A stretch of 64,000 bases of DNA. Origin: Siphonodentalium dalli (lineage: Eukaryota; Mollusca; Scaphopoda; Gadilida; Siphonodentaliidae). Below, one piece after another: positions 33,146 to 45,914 of this stretch. Every line of letters begins with the position of its first letter. The stretch's first letter is position 1. Made by a program: the position numbers and the translations under genes. The notes beneath the pieces are model-generated. The model did not search any database. It was not told the origin of the DNA and worked only from the letters and a program-made list of their open reading frames with translations. The stretch spans positions 133,689,282-133,753,281 of the forward strand of contig CP136062.1 in assembly GCA_032622095.1 (NCBI GenBank), written 5' to 3'.

Positions 33146-34440
33146 TAGGGCCCTGCGAACCTTATAATTTAGGTCGAACCGAACCTTGAAACCGAATCAT
33201 CGTCTTGGTTTCGAATCGAACCGAATCTCGAACCCAATTACCGACCGTGTCATTGAAGAGAGTCCAAGCGATGTACTCATAATACTAGTAGCCAGTTAGA
33301 ACGTATGTGGATCATTATAATAGTACAATCAACGTGTTATATACAAATTTATCGTATACGATATAAGATAATTACATGTTGAAGAATTATTTTATATTGG
33401 AGATGAATGACAATCCGATAAAACGTTGATTTTATGTTCCGTTTATGTCCATACATTATATTACATAACCCCGATTATCATTCTCCGTATATACCCGCGT
33501 CCGCTCACTGAGCATCACTCATGAAAAATCATAACTTATGACTTATTCTAACAGTAAGTGAGACAGATGTCTGATTGAATCATCAGTCAAGGTTCCAGTA
33601 GTACATATGTACAAGGTAAACAACGCGATAAACGACGCATTGAACTCCTAACACACTGACAGCATGAACGCGCCACGTGGCATAACTCGGTAACTATTAA
33701 CAGACTCGTCAATCTGTAACTGCGACAACACATGACAAAGATCAAAGCGTGCCGACGTCGCGTTGTAGCAATTAAGTGTCACAAGACCAAAGCACATCGG
33801 GTTACATAATCATGTCAATCATTTATGCTGATAAACAATGGCCACACCTTCTCCTCACTGTGACTGGTTGACTCCAATTGTTGACACAGAAGGCTGCCGG
33901 AAATACCTATTCACTTTCAGCCAGTTTACGGAATTCAAAAAAGCTTGTTCGATCTGTATTCGTCAATAATCATAACTTATTGTCTCGTTTGTTAGGTATA
34001 ATTATGTCTATTAGTAAAGTTATATGGAGAATAAAACAAACTTTGACGAGGTAGAACTTTGACTGAGATAGAAATGTTATAGTTTTACTAATTAATTATC
34101 ACGAATTTGACATGTCCGACTGGACCGTTTAGCGGGAGCGGAATAAAGTTATGCCAAAAGACCCGTTCAATGAAATATCACCCAGTTACCCCGCCCGAGT
34201 AATGATCAAAGTAATTATGTCCAATGTAAACATAAAATCATAGTATCACACAGTTGTATGTAAACCAATTAATATACGGTATATAATCAATAAACAATTC
34301 CCAGTACGCAAAATTTGCCCATTTTGCGGGACTAAAGAAAAGGTTCGATATAAACGAATCCCGTCTAAGGTTTCGAACCGGACCGAATCATCACAGCGGT
34401 TTCGAACCGAACCGAACCTCGAACGGTTCGCAGGGCCCTA
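33146..34440. mobile_element. hAT-like non-autonomous element with 8-bp target duplication
   Basis: The inverted ends TAGGGCCCTGCGAACC and GGTTCGCAGGGCCCTA are flanked by GTACAAAT at 33138-33145 and 34441-34448, a perfect 8-bp direct repeat. Subterminal GAACCGAACC-type repeats occur at both ends. The 1.3-kb length with no transposase frame makes it non-autonomous. A similar end (TAGGGCCCTGCAAATCG) occurs at 62877. Confidence 0.88.
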
Positions 34441-35159
34441 GTACAAATAAAAACGCACATGTCAAAAAAACTCACACTTATATATGGCCTACAGGTGTTT
34501 ACTAACTTATAGAAATCTCATGATAGAACAAAGTGGATCCCTGTATTTTTACATTCCTCATTCGATGAATGCTATAGGTGGCTATAAAATTGTTTGGTCG
34601 GTTCATTTAATGGGACCATTTCATAATCATTACTAATTTGGGTAACCTTGGATCATTTTAAAGATATGTATACATTATATTCAGGTTCATTTTTGGTCAG
34701 ATATTGTTATACATGTATAGGAACATCATACAAATCTATGATTTAACCTCAATGTTTAATAAAGTATATCTTAGGATAATGTTGACTTATTGGTGTATTG
34801 TCTCAAATAGACAAAGAGCGCACAACATACAAGGGCATTAAGGTGGAAATAGCGGCCCTTCAATAAATATTGACAGTCCTCCACCCTATTATCGACAATG
34901 TGATGTTTGGCTGTTAATAATTTCTGTTGGGCTGCAATAAACCTCGAAATTAATAGGGGAACTAAATTATTGAAGTGACATGTGGTTGTTCCTATAAGGC
35001 ACCTAACTATTTCAGTGCAAGTATTTTGAAAGAAAATAACATCACATGTGCGATTCTCTTCCTGTATAATCTATATACATTCTGGTCAAGTTAAAGTAAT
35101 TGATTCAGATTATGTTTATGCGAAAACAAGTATTCAATTATGCCCAAACTTTTCTACAA

Positions 35160-35677
35160 TAAATGCGGACTGTTGGCCCCATTTTCCAACAAAATTGGGG
35201 AAAATTCAATAGCTCCTATCAAGATGTCATCCCGAAGATCCATATGAAGTTTGGTGATGATCGGATAACAGATGTATATAGGGCATGCAGAAGGATTTAG
35301 TCATGCAAAGAGTAAATTTAAAATATTTTTATAACTCGTGTGAAGTTTGGGATCAAGCGGATGAAAATGTTAGCCGTCGGATGTGACGAAGGATTGAGTT
35401 CCCATTTAGAGGTGATTCTAAATATGCCTGTAAATTCTTAAAACATTTCTCCAATAAATGGGCTGCAGGGTGTGCTAATTAATTTGAATGTGAATTTCAA
35501 AAAGGCTGCTGGCAGCCATGTTTATCCATTTTTGAAAAAAAAAGGATGGCTCCCATTTAGAGGTCACCCCGATGATCCACATGAAGTTTGGTGATGATCG
35601 GATAAGGGATGTGGCCTGTATGGTGTGCTGAAGGAAATTGAAGGTAATAGCTCAAACTTGACTGTAAAGTCGAGCTA
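35160..35677 (-). mobile_element. Pearl/Helentron-like element, copy 3 (degenerate, minus strand)
   Basis: Read on the minus strand it starts TAGCTCGACTTTACAGTCAA then GTTTGAGCTATTACC, the same start as copies 2 and 4. Diverged monomers follow, with GACTAAATCC/GGATTTAGTC and a GAAGTTTGGTGATGATCGGA block. The 3' end with its hairpin is not recognisable. Confidence 0.6.
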
Positions 35678-35869
35678 AAAAAGGTTTTACAAGCAGTGGT
35701 ACTAGGTTGTTTGATACTTGTCAAAGATGATATTGAGAACTACTGGACAATGGATATAAAATCTTGATCTGATTCCTAAAATCCTTTTAATTATCCGTTT
35801 AGCTGGCAAGCCCCGGTGCCCTCGGCACATTGCCTGCCTACGCAGTTCAATGTGTCAACTGCCACTGCT

Positions 35870-36282
35870 TCCACTCCAGGGGATTTGACCGCACAGGTTC
35901 TGACCTGTCCTCCATTCGTCAACGTCTTTTCCGGCATCTGTCCCTCCCGGTTTTGGGGTGGGTATGTATCCCTATTATTCACCTGTGTTCTTTCCTCCAC
36001 CAGTGTGGCTTTGCTTTGTACAGTTTCTGGCCTCTTTTGGGCTCCTAGGCCAGAACTTAGACTTAGTTTCCTTTCCGAGGCTCCGGAATTTCTGGCCTCA
36101 TCAAACCAGGTGACCTGGTCGGGATACTTGCCCCTTTCCCCCCATCTCCGGGACGGACGGCGCTGTTCAGAGACGAGGACGTGCTGTCGCAACATCTCCT
36201 GGATTTGGCAGCGTTTGATGCGTGTCTCGAGTTCGCCATGCCCATCCGAGAGTGCCTTCCCTGAGGGTCATTTCGGATGGGT
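35870..36282 (+). mobile_element. DIRS-type gag-like fragment (fossil), inverted relative to its neighbour
   Basis: This stretch aligns, reverse-complemented and clearly diverged, with the start of the gag-like region of the minus-strand element (about 40600-41030). Shared blocks include CGTCTTTTCCGGC, GTTTTGGGG, AGAGACGAGGACGTGCT and TCGGATGGGTC. It is a leftover of a second element of the same family, broken; the similarity fades after about 36282. The long ORFs at 35791-36304 belong to this fossil and are not host genes. Confidence 0.7.
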
Positions 36283-36548
36283 CAGTCCTTCGGTCTTAGG
36301 ATAACAATTGCGCACAATTTTGCATGCATTACCAGCACGATACTAACAGCACAGAAAAAGGAAGAACAAACAGCGCCATTCTCTTGCTTCCTCCATTCAC
36401 ATGGAGCCTCCGCTGGAGTCGGTTGCGGGACATGCCTCCTCCTTATTGGTCGCGGCCTCCCGAGCCATCAGCAGAGAAGTACGCCTGTCTTCCACAACCG
36501 AAGGACTGCATGGGGCCCACATATCAAGAACAAAAACCAACGTGTGAC

Positions 36549-36899
36549 GATTTTCCTCTGCCAACTCGATACAGCCTGCGCAGCAGGCTCAGGGTCTGTT
36601 AGTGGTCATGCCTCCTCTATTTGTAGTCGCAGCTTCCACAACCTTCGCAGAGACGGTCAACAATGGATTTTCCTCTGCCAACTCGGTACAGTCTGCGCTG
36701 CAGGCTCGGAGTCTGTTGGTGGTCATGCCTCCTCTATTTGTAGTCGCGGCTTCCACAACCTTCGCAGAGACAGGAAACAATGAATTTTCCTCTGTCCACT
36801 CGATACAGCCTGCGCTGCCGGCTCGGAATCTGTTGGTGGTCATGCCTCCTCTATTTGTAGTCGTGGCTTCCACAACCTTCTCAGAGATGGGCAACAATG
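36549..36899. repeat. 117-bp tandem repeat, three copies
   Basis: The period is exactly 117 bp by position of TTTTCCTCTG(C/T)C (36551, 36668, 36785). Each unit contains GGTCATGCCTCCTCTATTTG and TTCCACAACCTTC. Because 117 is a multiple of three, frames stay open across copies on both strands, which explains the repetitive ORFs here. Confidence 0.92.
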
Positions 36900-36904
36900 A
36901 ATTT

Positions 36905-39900
36905 TCATTGAGACCTTTTAATTATCAATAAATGAATAGGAGATGGGTAGTGGGAGGGAAGCTGAGTTTTGGAGAGAAAACCAGGATGAGGAAGCAGGTC
37001 AGCTTCGAGGGCTGAAATTCGTAGACAACCCGGGGATGTTGATAGGGCATGAATCTCACTAACCCGACGCGCCGAAGCAAATGTAAGGAGAAATACTGTT
37101 TTTAAAGTCAAATTTACAAACGAGCATGTAGTATTTAAGGGGTTCGAAGGGAGGACCCTGTAAAAACGTGAGGACAAGACCGAGATTCCACTGTGGAGAC
37201 AACAATCTGGTACGTGGCCGGGACAGGGCACAACCAGCCAGGAGATCAGAAAGGGCTTGGCAAGTTGGCATGACCCAATCCAGTGAATGCCACGATGTTT
37301 GAAGGTATTGGATAACATGGACCGATAACCCTTGATGGCAATGACCGAGAGACCTTTGTGCTCGAATAAAAACAAAAAGAAGTCAGCCAAACGGCGGCGA
37401 GATGGAGACCTAAAGTCATAATGGTGATCCAAACACCACTGTACATACACGGACCACTGGTAGCGGGCGATAGTGGATCTGGTCTGGAAGAAATTATTCG
37501 AGCAGCAACTCGTCTTGAGAAACCGCGGCGCTAGAGGCCCGACCGGACAAAAGACAACCGTGTCGGCGGAGGTCTGGTCGCGGGTGATAAATGGGGGGGG
37601 GGGCGACCTTGGCTGAGAAGGTCCGAGGTGAGAGGGAGAGGAACCGGAGGGGCCCGAAGGAGGTGGGGAAGCTGGTTGGTCCAAGACCGACGAGGGTCCA
37701 ATGGGCAAACCATGAGGATCGTGCAAGGGGTGCAGCGAATCTTTTCCAGGACACTGGGAATAATGGCTGACGGAGGGAATGCATACCCGTAGAGATTGCA
37801 CCACGACAGAGATAGGGCGTCCACCCCTATCGCCAGAGGATCCGGACAAGGTGACACATAGCGAGGTAACTGGTGATTGAACCGAGTGACAAATAGGTCA
37901 GAGAGGGGCACCCCCACTGAGCACATAGTGCCTGAAATACTGATGGTTGGAGAGCCCATTCGGTTCCCACCGGAGCCTTCCCGCGCGACAATCGATCGGC
38001 CAGGACATTCAGACGGCCCTGAATGTGACGAACCGACAGGTGAATCTGTTGAGAGAGACAAAGATGGAACACCCGTTGGGTGAGTGAGCAGAGTTGAGGG
38101 GACCGGGTGCCCCCCAGATGTCGAAGGTAACTCACCACAGTGGTGTTGTCCGTGAGAATCAGAACAGACTTCCGTCTGAGATGTACCAGCCAGTGAATCA
38201 AGGACAGTAGAACGGCCAACAGTTCTTTGGTATTGATGTGTTCGGAACGTATTGAAGGATCCCAGGTGCCTTCCACCGTGAGGTGAGAAGGAAGGAGAAC
38301 ACCCCCACCCGTGAGAGCTGGCATCTGTTGCCAAGGTCAGCTCGGGCGGGGGAGAGACCAGAGGAATCCCCGATATTAACCAAGGGAAATCGGACCAAAT
38401 CAGAACAAACCTGCGGAGAGGAGGAACACGCTGGCTGAGGGGGTCGGTTGCATGACACCACCGACTCCGGAGATAGTACTGGAGGGGTCGGATAAACAAT
38501 CGACCGCACACAATGAGTTCCGCTGCTGAATTGACCATGCCCAGAAAACTGAGAAATTTTCGGGCCGACACCTCCGTTTTGGCAGACATGAACAATGCCT
38601 GAGTGTGCATGAGATTCTGCGCGCAAAATAGGAAGACCCGATTGAGATTCGTTTGAAAATGCATCCCAAGGTGAATGAAATCCTGGGATGGGATCAGAGA
38701 CGATTTTTTCCAGTTGACCAGAAACCCCAGGTGTAACAGAAGTCTGTCGAGGAACGAGTCCCGCTCTTGAGCCAAGAGCAGGGGGTCTAATTGAGTCAAA
38801 TATAGGTCGTCTAGGTACCCGATCGAGGTCACCTGCGACCATGTTCGGAAATGGGCCATAACCGCGTCCATAACCCGAACGAAGGCCCACGGACTGAAGT
38901 TTAGTCCGAAAGCGAAGGTCCGGAATTGGTAGACTATATATACCTCTGTAGCTGAAACGGATGTATCGACGAGAGGCGGGATGGAGCAAAATGTGAAAGT
39001 ACGCATCCTGTAAATCTATGCTGATTCCGAAACTCATTGGAAGGGTCAAGGGGCGAACAGTCTCTGGTGTGTCCATAGTGAAGTGCGGGGGATCTATGAA
39101 CTGATTGAGATTGGAGAGATCGATCACAGGTCTGAATTTTCCGGGACCCTTTGTTACCAGAAAAAGACGAGAGTAAAACCCCGGCGAAGAGGGGTCGTGA
39201 ACTATTTCCACAGCCTGCTTGTGTAATAACGTCTGAATTTCTAAATCCAACTGACGAGCTGCCTGCAATCTAGCGGAACCGCTGTTGGGATAGGACTCGA
39301 TGTGAGGGGAGGAGATGACTGAAACGTGACTTGCAATCCCTCCCTGATGGTGGCCGGAGCCACAGATCCTGATGGAAAAGACGAGTCACTCGGGAGCAAA
39401 TAAAGCTAGACGGCCGCCGACTGGATGAAGAACAGACTGTGAACGTCAAAAGCGACGTGCATTGCGGGAACCCCGACGACCCCCCGGCGAGCGAAAATAC
39501 TGTGAAGGCCTCGAACTCTGACTAGAACGACCCTGAGGATGATGTGAAGAATCCACAAGCGATTGTACATTCTGTACAATCTGCTGGGCATTGGATCGGA
39601 GCTGTTGTTCCCGATCTGCCCGAGGGATCCGCATAGGCTGAGAGGTGGCCGGAAAAGGCAATCCTGACGTCAAATCACCGGAGGTAAATTGAGGTTGGGA
39701 AGAACCCGATTGAGACTTCTTAGGCGGAAAGCTGTGACCAGAGGAAGTAGATTTTTTCTTGGCCTGAAAAGTCACCTTAGACCCGGGTCGCTTTCGACTG
39801 GAGGACGTGTTCTGAGACTTAAGCAGGGGAGCCTCTTGGGCCATCATGTCTCTAGTCTCGGCAACCTTATTATTAAATACAGCAGAACCACCGAGTGGTT

Positions 39901-41030
39901 GACCCATGAGATAATCTTTGTGATGAGGCGCCATCGATGCGCCCCTGAGGGAGGTATGGCGGAATAACAGGTCAAGATTAGTGGAAAGTGCGGTAACGGT
40001 GGACATGGCATGTCCGATGCTGCGATACAGGATCTTTGTGAGATCCGCGACATCTGTGGAGGATGAAGGGCTAGCCTGCCTATCCGCCATATAGAGTGCT
40101 GAAGTAGTTAAGTCTGCGAACGAGAGGACTTTTAATGTCTTTCTGTGGAGTTTTTGAACAGCCTCGAACTGATTCCGGGAGAGAAATATGGAGCCAGGGT
40201 CTGTAGCCCCGATACTGGACGCGTCGCGATCCAGTAACGGACCATGTTCCAGATCCACCGGGTTCAGGGTGGTATCGTAGGTGCGGCCAGAATAGCCCAG
40301 TAATTTTTCTGAAGGAGGCAACAGTAAGCCACTCTGCTGAGGTCCCCGGCACCTGAAAACACTGCCGCCACAGCTGCATTGTAATGATCATTCCATGATT
40401 TAATCTGAAGGGACTGAGGCAACTTCAGCTGAGAGACAGGATCCGGAGGAACGTCAGTTAGGATGTCGATACTAGACGAAACGCCTTGGCGAGTCGGGGG
40501 CGGAGGAGGCGGACACAAATCAGTTGGTAACAATTTATAGATGAGGGCCAACGAATCCTTATAGTCGCGGGTCAAAGGCCCAGCAATCGACGACCCATCC
40601 GAGAGTGACCCCACTTGTGAAGCACTCTCGGACGAGCAAGGATAACCCGGGTCAGCATCGAATGCTTCGCAATCCAGGGGGTGTATTGAGAGCACGTCCT
40701 CGTCTCTATTGGGCGTCGTCCGTCGAGGCGATGGAGCATGAGGAGGGCAAGCATCCCGGCTAGGCGGCCTGCTAGAACGAGGAACGAATTCCGGTGCCTC
40801 GGGGTTTAAGTTAGAAGCCTGTATTGGTTCTGGCTGAGGAGCCGAAGAAGGCCAGGAACCATAAGGCCAAGGCCACATCGGGGGGGGGGGGGGTGGCGCA
40901 AATGCAGGAGAATAGCCGGGATACGTACTGGCCCGCCCCAAAACCTGGAGGGACAGAAGCCGGAAAAGACCCGACGAATTGAGGACAGGTCATGGCCCGT
41001 GCGGTCGAGCCGCCTGGACTGGAGGCTTTA
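36905..41030 (-). mobile_element. DIRS-like retroelement 3 (coding fossil), minus strand
   Basis: Parts in order on the minus strand: gag-like region (about 41030-39446), reverse transcriptase (about 39268-38350, with IDLQDAYFHI), RNase H (about 38350-37990, with TDASSHGWG and NTKELLAV), and a tyrosine-recombinase-type region (about 37600-36930, with ARYQWSVYVQW). Order and flavour are those of DIRS-type tyrosine-recombinase retrotransposons; overlapping frames are usual in that family. The copy is broken in a handful of places but still easily read, so it is of moderate age. No inverted terminal repeats or internal complementary region are seen at its borders. Confidence 0.85.
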
Positions 41031-42109
41031 TTGTTATATATATTGTTGTCACCTTACCAAAGAAATCATCTCTGAGTTTCCTAATAAAACAGCAGAGTAA
41101 ACTCTCATCAATGGCCAGGAATGAAACTGCCATCCTCACCTCTGTTGGTCCATCTTTGCTTTTCTCAATCGATATCACACTGTAGTTGTTTACTAGGAAT
41201 ACAATACGAGATTCTGATCATCCATCAATATTGCAAAACATAACTACCCTATAGGGCCAGGGAATTTTTACATACCAGAGGGGGTAATAATGATTTCAAA
41301 AATATGAACGAAAACATTAACAGTATGACCGACCTGATAGTCATTTGTGGAACAGGGACCCGGAAATAGCTTCGAACAATTTGTGAATGACCCACATGCT
41401 GTCCTCTGATGGCTGGATGATCGCCTAGAGTAACAGAACGAAAGAAAGAACTGCGGGAGTTGCACTGAAAGTTAGCCGCGCCCAGAAACGCAAATCAGTT
41501 AAACACTCAAGAATTGACTAACGGAGCTCGCGATGTTGCTACAATTTTTTTATTTTTTTAAAAATATTTTTATTAGGATCCTGGTATGCATATCTCATAA
41601 ATAAGTGTATACACATTCATGTATATGTAATATGATGGTTAACAGCTTGAGATTTATTCTATTGAACATAAAGTATAAATTATATGTTTATATATTATTG
41701 CTTGTGCATAAAACTTTGTATAATTATAATAAAAAAATTAATTTGAGCATTCCATCTCAGTGGAGAATACATGTGAGCTAGATTTCATCCCCACACCCTT
41801 GCCTAGATGCATGCAAAAACATTAGTTGAATTTGGGATTGACGGTGATGTAAACAATTTCTTTCCAGTTTTCTGTTGACTTATTGATAATGTTAACAGTG
41901 GTTTCAAGTCTTCCCATCTTGTTTTATAATGAGCCGTACTGACTTCTAATTGACTGTGCTGAGACATGTAACAGAACGAAAGAGAGAACTGCAACCGTTA
42001 CACATGTTCCCTAATTGGCAAAAGTAAAATGAATCATTAACTCCCTTGTGCCAATGAGATATCTCGTCGCCCAACGTCATGCCATTCAACGCCGGCAACG
42101 ATATCTGTA
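41031..42109. other. Intergenic with one short duplicated segment
   Basis: AACGAAAGAAAGAACTGCGG (41437-41456) and AACGAAAGAGAGAACTGCAA (41974-41993) are a diverged direct pair. Otherwise AT-rich with no gene recognised. Confidence 0.5.
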
Positions 42110-42310
42110 TCTGTATCAATATGTCCCAGTGACCAGTTTGACTTTTATGGGATATTTTTCTCTCCGAGTGAGTGCCGCCTTGACTGTTTCAATATATGCA
42201 GCATTGACTGCATCGTCGTCAAGTTTATTCCAGTCCAGGATGGTGCGCGGAAAGAATGAATTCTTGAACTGGTCTGAGTTTGTCTGGATTGGTTTGAATG
42301 ATATACTAAT
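42110..42310 (-). pseudogene. LINE (CR1/L2/Jockey-like) ORF2 C-terminal fragment
   Basis: The minus strand reads NSFFPRTILDWNKLDDDAV, the FFPRT...WNxL motif that ends ORF2 of many non-LTR retrotransposons. About 60 residues remain, with no RT core, so it is a dead 3' fragment. Confidence 0.7.
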
Positions 42311-43173
42311 TGTTAGTTCTACAATGTTGGTATAATATCACAGTCCTCAAATTTCTTTGCCATGATGTTCCTTTTCGTTTGATTTGTTTGGTTTTCGTAG
42401 TTATCGGGTAATATTGCGGAGGCCGATCACTGAACCACTTTCTATAATAGGGCCAGGCATTTGTTTATAATTTTTCGAGCATTCTTGTGACACAGTCCTT
42501 ATCTAATGACATGTAGTCTCTGGTGATAAACTGTGCATCAATAATTATTTGGCCGTGTTGATATGTCATAGCCCATCGGCCATCGCCCGTTATTATGATC
42601 TTATTATGTTTCCACTGTATTCCTTTCCCACAGTTTGTTCTATTTATTTTGAGAAATAATACAAACTTATGATATTGAAATTATTACTCATTGACCAAAT
42701 ATAAAATGGTTTAGTGAAATCATATATTAAAACATATTTTTATATTATGGCAAAGATGCTGCTAGTATACAACCTGCAGTCTTGCTGATCACAGGGTCTG
42801 CAAAGAACAATTAATTTGACAACAATCTTCAGAAACAAGACAACTGATGGAAGGCATCAAACAATTTAATTTAGGACTTGGAAAATCAGGTTACCGTATA
42901 CCGTGCTGGTACCGGTATTGAGTTCTGAAAATAACTTTGGTATATCATGTGTTTGACAAAATAGTTGACGCAATAAGCCAATTAAAGCTACCATTGCAGT
43001 GCATGTAAGTCTGCGGCAGGCCAGCTAGAGCTAACATCCACCAATTCGAGGAGTTAATAGAAATTTTGAGAATGCCGGATACGGTACCGGTACCAATAAA
43101 AATTCATAGGAATGTCAGTGTTGCATATTGATATTGAAATTAAAAAAAAAATGTCGTCGATCGGGTCACTTAA

Positions 43174-43805
43174 AGAGGTACTGTACACAGAGATAGACAA
43201 TTTTTTTATTTACTCCCATTGACATAACTTTCAAGTTAGATTGTGTTCGTGTTATATGAGTTTCGTATAAACCTAATTTAGCGACGAAAATATTGATCTT
43301 GGAAATAAAAATATTACGATTTCAAACTACGCGCCATGTTTTGACCTTCACCGGAGAAGACGCAGGTTGCAGGATGAACCGGAAGTTTAATTGATGCCTG
43401 CAATCTCTTCCATCGAACAATCTCACCCCCTATAAAAAATACTTGACGCTTTATGAATCTTGTTTCTTCTCTTTTTCCCCAAATTGGTTATAGCGGGACT
43501 TCCTTTTGCGTGTAACATGTTTTGTTCGCAACTCAATAATGTTCGTCGTAAACGGCCGTCGATAAAAGACACCCAACATGTGAGATTTCAAGAACGGTAA
43601 CTCGTAATGGCATAATTCTCCATTTTATGACTCCAGCCATAAATTCATTTATATTAAATAATTCAATTTGACTTTTATGATAGCCTGTTAACCGGAACGT
43701 TTTCAGTAGACATCGTCGACTCAAATACGTTATTTTAAAATATAATATTGATATTAGATCGCAATTGTTACCGGGAATTTATTGAAATTGGTGTACAGTA
43801 CCCCT
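43174..43805. mobile_element. 632-bp TTAA-flanked MITE
   Basis: TTAA at 43170-43173 and 43806-43809 borders AGAGGTACTGTACAC and GTGTACAGTACCCCT. It shares the AGGTACT-type tip with the TTAA element at 25265, so both may be moved by one piggyBac- or Kolobok-type transposase. No transposase frame inside. Confidence 0.8.
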
Positions 43806-43889
43806 TTAATTAATTTAACTACTATTTCATTAGAAGTTTGATCTATGAAACTATAACCTGTAGGTGCACGTTGAACTTTGAAATTTGAA

Positions 43890-44260
43890 ATGAGTCCATG
43901 GTTAGATCAGCAATATATTATGGAGCGGAGGTATGGGACCCGTACAAGAAGGAAGATATCAAGACACTAGAGAAGGTTCAAAGAAGGGCTGCAGGGTTTA
44001 TCACCGGAAAGTATACAGACAGAAAAAAGGGTGCAGTTACATTAGAAAAATTAAGGCGAAAAACTTCCCAGGCTTTGAAACGACAAACATCATCGAAACT
44101 CAAATTCATTCGAGCAAATCAGAGTTGTAACACCACAGTACGAAAACTCGTTCTTTGTTCGTACAATTCTCGAGTGGAATAGCCTGGATGTGAGCGTATG
44201 TGAAGAAACAACAGACAAAACAGCTTATTAAAGTCCTCCCGACGGCGCACCTACAGTCGC
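43890..44260 (+). pseudogene. LINE (CR1/Jockey-like) ORF2 3' fragment
   Basis: It reads MVRSAIYYGAEVWDPYKKED then IKTLEKVQRRAAGFITGKYT, the tail of a non-LTR RT (VRPxLEYxxxVWDPY...LEKVQRRAARF). A shifted frame downstream gives SFFVRTILEWNSLDVSVCEE, ending at a stop near 44230. The copy is 5'-truncated and frameshifted. Its 3' end sits next to the fold-back element at 44283. Confidence 0.8.
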
Positions 44261-45589
44261 AAGGCTCCTGCGCTGAGATACTAGTCCGGCCGCCAGGTCA
44301 CGGATGCGTGTTTTTTTCTCTGCGGATTTTGTAGATTCAGGTATCCGACATCAAGATTTTATCGGCTGGCCATCTGTCAGCCTTGAGCAATTTTTTTTAT
44401 AGCGCCCTAAAAAGTATACCCCCCCCCCCCCCCAATTTTTTCCCAGACGTAAAACCAGTAACTTGGAATTTGTTGCAAATTCACATGACTAATCTAGTAA
44501 AATGTATATATTTTCATGAAGCTAAGACATAATGATACTAGTTTGGGCCAAAATTGAAACTCAACATCCAAGATGGCCACCACAATGGCCGCCGGAAGTT
44601 GAAAATATGACATTTTTTCACAAATATCTTCTAGATCAGTTCATGCTGTTTGGAACTGGTTCTGTAAAATGACTTTATTTTGTATTTTGTATATTAACTG
44701 ATCATTGGAGCAATTAAATATGCAATTATTGGGGTCCTATCCACTTGTGATCCCTCAAAAATTCGATTTTACAGAACGCGTTATAAAATTTCACCAAAAA
44801 ATCACAACTGGGATTCTAGTCATATTTCAACAAGAAATGAACAGAAGGTTGCAATTAAGTAAGGCATACCATTACCTATGAATATTCCAACTCACTGGAA
44901 CCAAAATTCTTACTTTGGCTCAAAATGGCCGCCAAAATATGGAAAAATGGTAAATATCGCCCTAGGGTGTCCTGCAATCGCTTACAAGTTGTGGTTGATG
45001 TACAAAATTGGCTATTATGCCTTCTATACATTGCATACTAACATGTCTGCTGCACCATGGTTAATTGTTACTGTTGCCACCACTGACATCACCAAAACTA
45101 TTGGACGTTTCTCTAAAAAACTTGACATAAATATCGGCAAAAATTTACTTTTCAGGTTTGGACCATTTTTCTAGTAATGTAATTATCTTTGGATTTAAAG
45201 GTGTTTATTGTATTGGTCTATCTTAAATGTGTTACACTACGGTGTTTATAGAACAAATTGCTCAAGATGGCTTCCAATATGGCAACCAAATTGGTAATAA
45301 GTTATTTTTTTTACATATATCATTATAACATTATATATATAACATTATTCTCTGCGTTATCCGAAAATGTACCAAATTGTGACTCACTTGGTTATTATAC
45401 GTGTTAGTTAATTAACTGACAACTAAATGTTCTATTATGGTTGTCCCAGTTCCGTATGGGGCATGACAAATTTATTTTAAAGTATGGAATTTTGCGGAGA
45501 ACCTCTTTTGTGATTCTGACCATATTATTGAAAGGAAATGGGCAGAACTTTGAGACGGAACTGAGATGAACCATAATACCCTTCACCGT

Positions 45590-45914
45590 GGTGTATTTGC
45601 CGTTCAGCCGCGGTGCCAGAGTTTGTAACTGCAGTTGAGCACCGCGGCCGAACGGCATGTACACTGCGGCCAAACGGCAAGTACACCTTGGCCGAAAGGC
45701 AACTACAACGCGGCCGAATGGCATGCACACCGTGGTTAGATTTCTGGTTTGTATCAGTTTAATGAACGTACACCGTGGCAACTACACTATGGTTGAATGG
45801 GAGGTACACCGCGGCCCAACTGTAGTTAGCCGGTGGAGCTGCGGTGTAGTAGCATTTCGGCCGCGGTGGCAACGCTAACCACACCTCGGTTAAGTGGACA
45901 CTTGATTTGTCCAG
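45590..45914. repeat. GC-rich ~21-bp repeat block in the left arm
   Basis: CGGCCGAACGGCAAGTACACC-type units (about 21 bp), ending CGGTTAAGTGGACACTTG. The same block occurs in the right arm at 47371-47718, but at a different place relative to neighbouring arm sequence. Confidence 0.8.

Noticed and set aside
35791-36304. 134- and 162-codon ORFs on opposite strands
   Set aside because: They lie in the inverted gag-like fossil; similarity to the minus-strand element explains them better than a host gene.
36277-36931. Long repetitive ORFs on both strands
   Set aside because: The 117-bp tandem repeat keeps frames open because its period is a multiple of three; no conserved protein recognised.
42895-43110. 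GTACCGGTA/TACCGGTACC motifs as possible MITE ends
   Set aside because: Short self-complementary motifs only; no extended arms or target duplication.
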